NCBI GenBank assembly: GCA_027080995.1
Contig: JALWNT010000067.1
Coordinates: forward strand, 1 to 45,236
Length of the DNA stretch: 45,236 bases
Reading direction: 5' to 3'
From: Campylobacteraceae bacterium
GTDB lineage: Bacteria > Campylobacterota > Campylobacteria > Campylobacterales > Sulfurovaceae
In this document: positions 43,333-45,236 of the stretch, one piece after another
Numbering within the stretch: position 1 is the stretch's first letter
How the letters are laid out: the number at the start of each line of letters is the position of its first letter
Program-made: the position numbers and the translations under genes
Notes under the pieces: generated by a model
Database searches by the model: none
What the model was told of the DNA's origin: nothing
The model's input: only the letters and a program-made list of their open reading frames with translations

Positions 43333-44763
43333 ATGGCGATTTTGGAATCACACGGCGCCGATGAGGTGGTGACGGGTTCGTGTCACCTGTTGAAACTGGA
43401 AAACGGGACGACGATCCTCGTCGACTGCGGGATGTACCAGGGAAAAGTGGAGCACCGCAACTGGGAGCCTTTCGGCTTCGATCCCGCCAAGGTCGATGTA
43501 TTGCTGGTGACCCACGCACACCTCGATCACGTCGGCCGCATCCCCAAGCTGGTCAAGGAGGGCTTTCGCGGGACCATCGTCGCGACGGAGGCGACCTTCG
43601 AGCTGGCCAACGTGGTGCTCCTCGACAGTGCCAAGCTGATGGAGGAGGAGTACCGGACGATGTACCGCAAAGCCCAGCGCCGCGGTGAAGAGAAAAAGGT
43701 CCGCCCCCCGCTCTATACCGTCGAAGATGTGCAAAACGTCTGGCTGCTGCCGACGACCTACGCCCAATACGACAAGACGATCACCGTCGCCAAAGGGGTC
43801 AAGGCGGTCTACCGCAACGCCGGGCATATCCTCGGCTCGGCTTTCATCGAGCTGAGCTACCGGGAAGGGCCCGAAAAGCACAAGATCGTCTTCAGCGGCG
43901 ACCTGGGCAACCTCAAAGCGATCGTGATGCCCAAACAGGAGCAGCCCAAGACGGCTCCGCACCTGGTCATCGAATCGACCTACGGCGACCGGAACCACCG
44001 CCCGATGAAAGAGAGCATCATCGAGTTCAAAAAAGCGGTCAAGAGCACGCTGCTCAACCGCGGTAATGTCGTCATTCCCTCCTTCGCGATCGAGCGGACG
44101 CAGGATATCCTCTGCATCCTCAAGCAGATGTACCTCGACGGGGAGCTTCCCACCTGCAAAGTCTTTCTCGATTCGCCGATGGCGATCCGCGCCACCTCGG
44201 TCTTCAACCGCTACGTCAGCGAACTGAGCCCCCAGTGTCAGGAGTTTCACCGCAAAGACGGGGATGTCTTCGACTTTCCGGGGCTGCACCTGACGGTGGA
44301 TGTGGAGGATTCCAAGCGGATCAACGAGATCGACCACGGCGCGATCATCATCGCCGGCAGCGGGATGTGCACCGGCGGCCGGATCCTGCACCACTTCAAA
44401 CATCAGATTTGGGACCGGCGCAACTGCGTCATCTTCGTCGGTTATCAGGCCGAGGGGAGCCTGGGGCGCGAGATCGTCGACGGCGCGCGCTGGATCAAGA
44501 TCTACCACGAAAAGGTCCGGGTCAAGGCCCGGATCTACACCATCAACGGCTTTTCGGCCCACGCCGACCAGAACGAGCTGATCCGCTGGATGAAAGGGAT
44601 GAAGGAGCTGGGCGACATCTTCCTGGTCCACGGAGAGCTGGACAAGCAGCAGGTGCTCAAAAAGGTCATCAGGAAAAAGCTTGGCAAAAAAGCGGTGATC
44701 GTCGAAGAGGGTGTCGACTACAGGCTCGACGCTTCCCGGACGAAAAAAACCAAATCCAAATGA
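43333..44763 (+). CDS. Beta-CASP metallo-beta-lactamase RNase
   Basis: The 476-residue protein has the lactamase-fold zinc site THAHLDHVG (near residues 58-66), a beta-CASP insertion (FAIERTQDIL, LDSPMA), and the C-terminal GFSAHADQ and HGEL motifs of CPSF73-like RNA nucleases such as YsgK/TTHA0252. It probably processes RNA. The start is uncertain between 43315 and 43333; I prefer the second because it begins the conserved MAILESHG. It is followed after 14 nt by the P-type ATPase gene. Confidence 0.9.
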   Translation: MAILESHGADEVVTGSCHLLKLENGTTILVDCGMYQGKVEHRNWEPFGFDPAKVDVLLVTHAHLDHVGRIPKLVKEGFRGTIVATEATFELANVVLLDSAKLMEEEYRTMYRKAQRRGEEKKVRPPLYTVEDVQNVWLLPTTYAQYDKTITVAKGVKAVYRNAGHILGSAFIELSYREGPEKHKIVFSGDLGNLKAIVMPKQEQPKTAPHLVIESTYGDRNHRPMKESIIEFKKAVKSTLLNRGNVVIPSFAIERTQDILCILKQMYLDGELPTCKVFLDSPMAIRATSVFNRYVSELSPQCQEFHRKDGDVFDFPGLHLTVDVEDSKRINEIDHGAIIIAGSGMCTGGRILHHFKHQIWDRRNCVIFVGYQAEGSLGREIVDGARWIKIYHEKVRVKARIYTINGFSAHADQNELIRWMKGMKELGDIFLVHGELDKQQVLKKVIRKKLGKKAVIVEEGVDYRLDASRTKKTKSK

Positions 44764-44777
44764 GAAAGGAGTAGTCA

Positions 44778-45236
44778 ATGGGACGAAAAAAGCATTACCC
44801 GAAGTCGCATGAACTTCACGATCCGGCGCAGGAAGAAGCGACGCAGGAGGCCCCAGCGCAGCAGCAGCCGTCAGTGAACGAAACGGCCGATACTGCGCAG
44901 GAGGCCGATCCGGCGAAGGGGGAGGCCTCCAAGGCACAGGAGGGCGCACAGAGCGATGCCGCACAAAAAGAGGAGCAGGCCATGGCGGAGCAGGAGGAGA
45001 ACGAGGCCCCTGTGACGACAGATCTGGGCGCCAAAGGTCTGACGAGCGAAGAGGCACAGGAACTCCTCAAGAAATACGGCTACAACGAGATCAAAGCCAA
45101 AGAGGAGAGCTGGCTGCACCGGCTCTTTCGACGTTTCTGGGGGCCGATCCCCTGGATGATCGAGATCGCGGCGATCCTCTCGGCGATCGCCCACCGCTGG
45201 GAAGACTTCACCATCATTATGGTATTGCTCTTTGTC
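44778..45236 (+). CDS. P-type proton ATPase, N-terminus only (cut by window end)
   Basis: The 153 visible codons run off the edge. Residues 1-85 are a polar, Ala/Gln/Glu-rich, probably disordered segment (QEEATQEAPAQQQ, AQEADPAKGEAS). From about residue 86 the sequence matches the start of plasma-membrane H+-ATPases: GLTSEEAQELLKKYGYNEI, FWGPIPWMIEIAAILSAI and the first membrane helix. Such pumps export protons at the cost of ATP. The long acidic extension is unusual. AAAGGAG precedes ATG 44778, and the gene follows the RNase gene closely. Confidence 0.88.
   Translation, partial: MGRKKHYPKSHELHDPAQEEATQEAPAQQQPSVNETADTAQEADPAKGEASKAQEGAQSDAAQKEEQAMAEQEENEAPVTTDLGAKGLTSEEAQELLKKYGYNEIKAKEESWLHRLFRRFWGPIPWMIEIAAILSAIAHRWEDFTIIMVLLFV

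Overview
The window reads as chromosomal DNA of a Campylobacterota bacterium (formerly Epsilonproteobacteria), probably near the Sulfurovum/Nitratifractor group. This is inferred from gene style: short overlapping operons, frequent GTG/TTG starts, a folD-lepB-site-2-protease cluster, Bpt, a GGDEF-EAL protein and several small proteins without a recognised family. Coding DNA is fairly GC-rich and intergenic DNA is AT-rich. No rRNA, tRNA, CRISPR array, prophage or intact insertion sequence was seen.

Left part (1-5400) is accessory in character. A leftward unit encodes a large secreted protein with calcium-binding DxDxDG repeats (cut by the window edge), preceded by a tiny Tat-signal protein. 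In front of it lie a promoter and a leader RNA that resembles the c-di-GMP-I (GEMM) riboswitch but departs from it in the core. Next come a decayed methyltransferase, a cupin protein, an EamA exporter overlapping an AraC regulator, and a HepT/MntA toxin-antitoxin pair.

Central part (5600-23500) is mostly housekeeping: valS, hemH, a VanZ-like protein, metE, a YigZ/IMPACT protein, and a cytosolic PAS-GGDEF-EAL protein with both active sites intact. A leftward seven-gene run follows: MFS transporter, small helical protein, folD, lepB, M50 protease, rpiB and an HdeD-like membrane protein, ending at an intrinsic terminator. ovoA (ovothiol synthesis) faces it.

The 23500-30100 block is an envelope module. 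A DedA-PAP2-LssY fusion, an OmpR-type regulator, a histidine kinase, a second PAP2 phosphatase and an isoprenylcysteine-methyltransferase-like membrane protein form one tight leftward operon. It is divergent from a small periplasmic cytochrome c and an L,D-transpeptidase-like protein.

Right part (30100-45236) holds bpt, a TrmN6-like methyltransferase, a YkgJ-type cysteine protein, an exported TPR protein, trpC, several exported proteins of unknown or partly known role (including a metallo-beta-lactamase-fold hydrolase and a 616-residue modular protein), a GuaD-like deaminase, a glycine-zipper protein, adenine deaminase, a VapBC pair with a clear promoter/operator, lipA, a beta-CASP RNase and the start of a P-type proton ATPase.

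Intergenic DNA carries unusual repeats: a dispersed two-hairpin element (5559, 8420, 13258, plus a single-arm copy at 39828), opposing 7-bp tandem arrays between valS and hemH, an 85-nt branched palindrome before trpC, and a structured stretch beside adenine deaminase.
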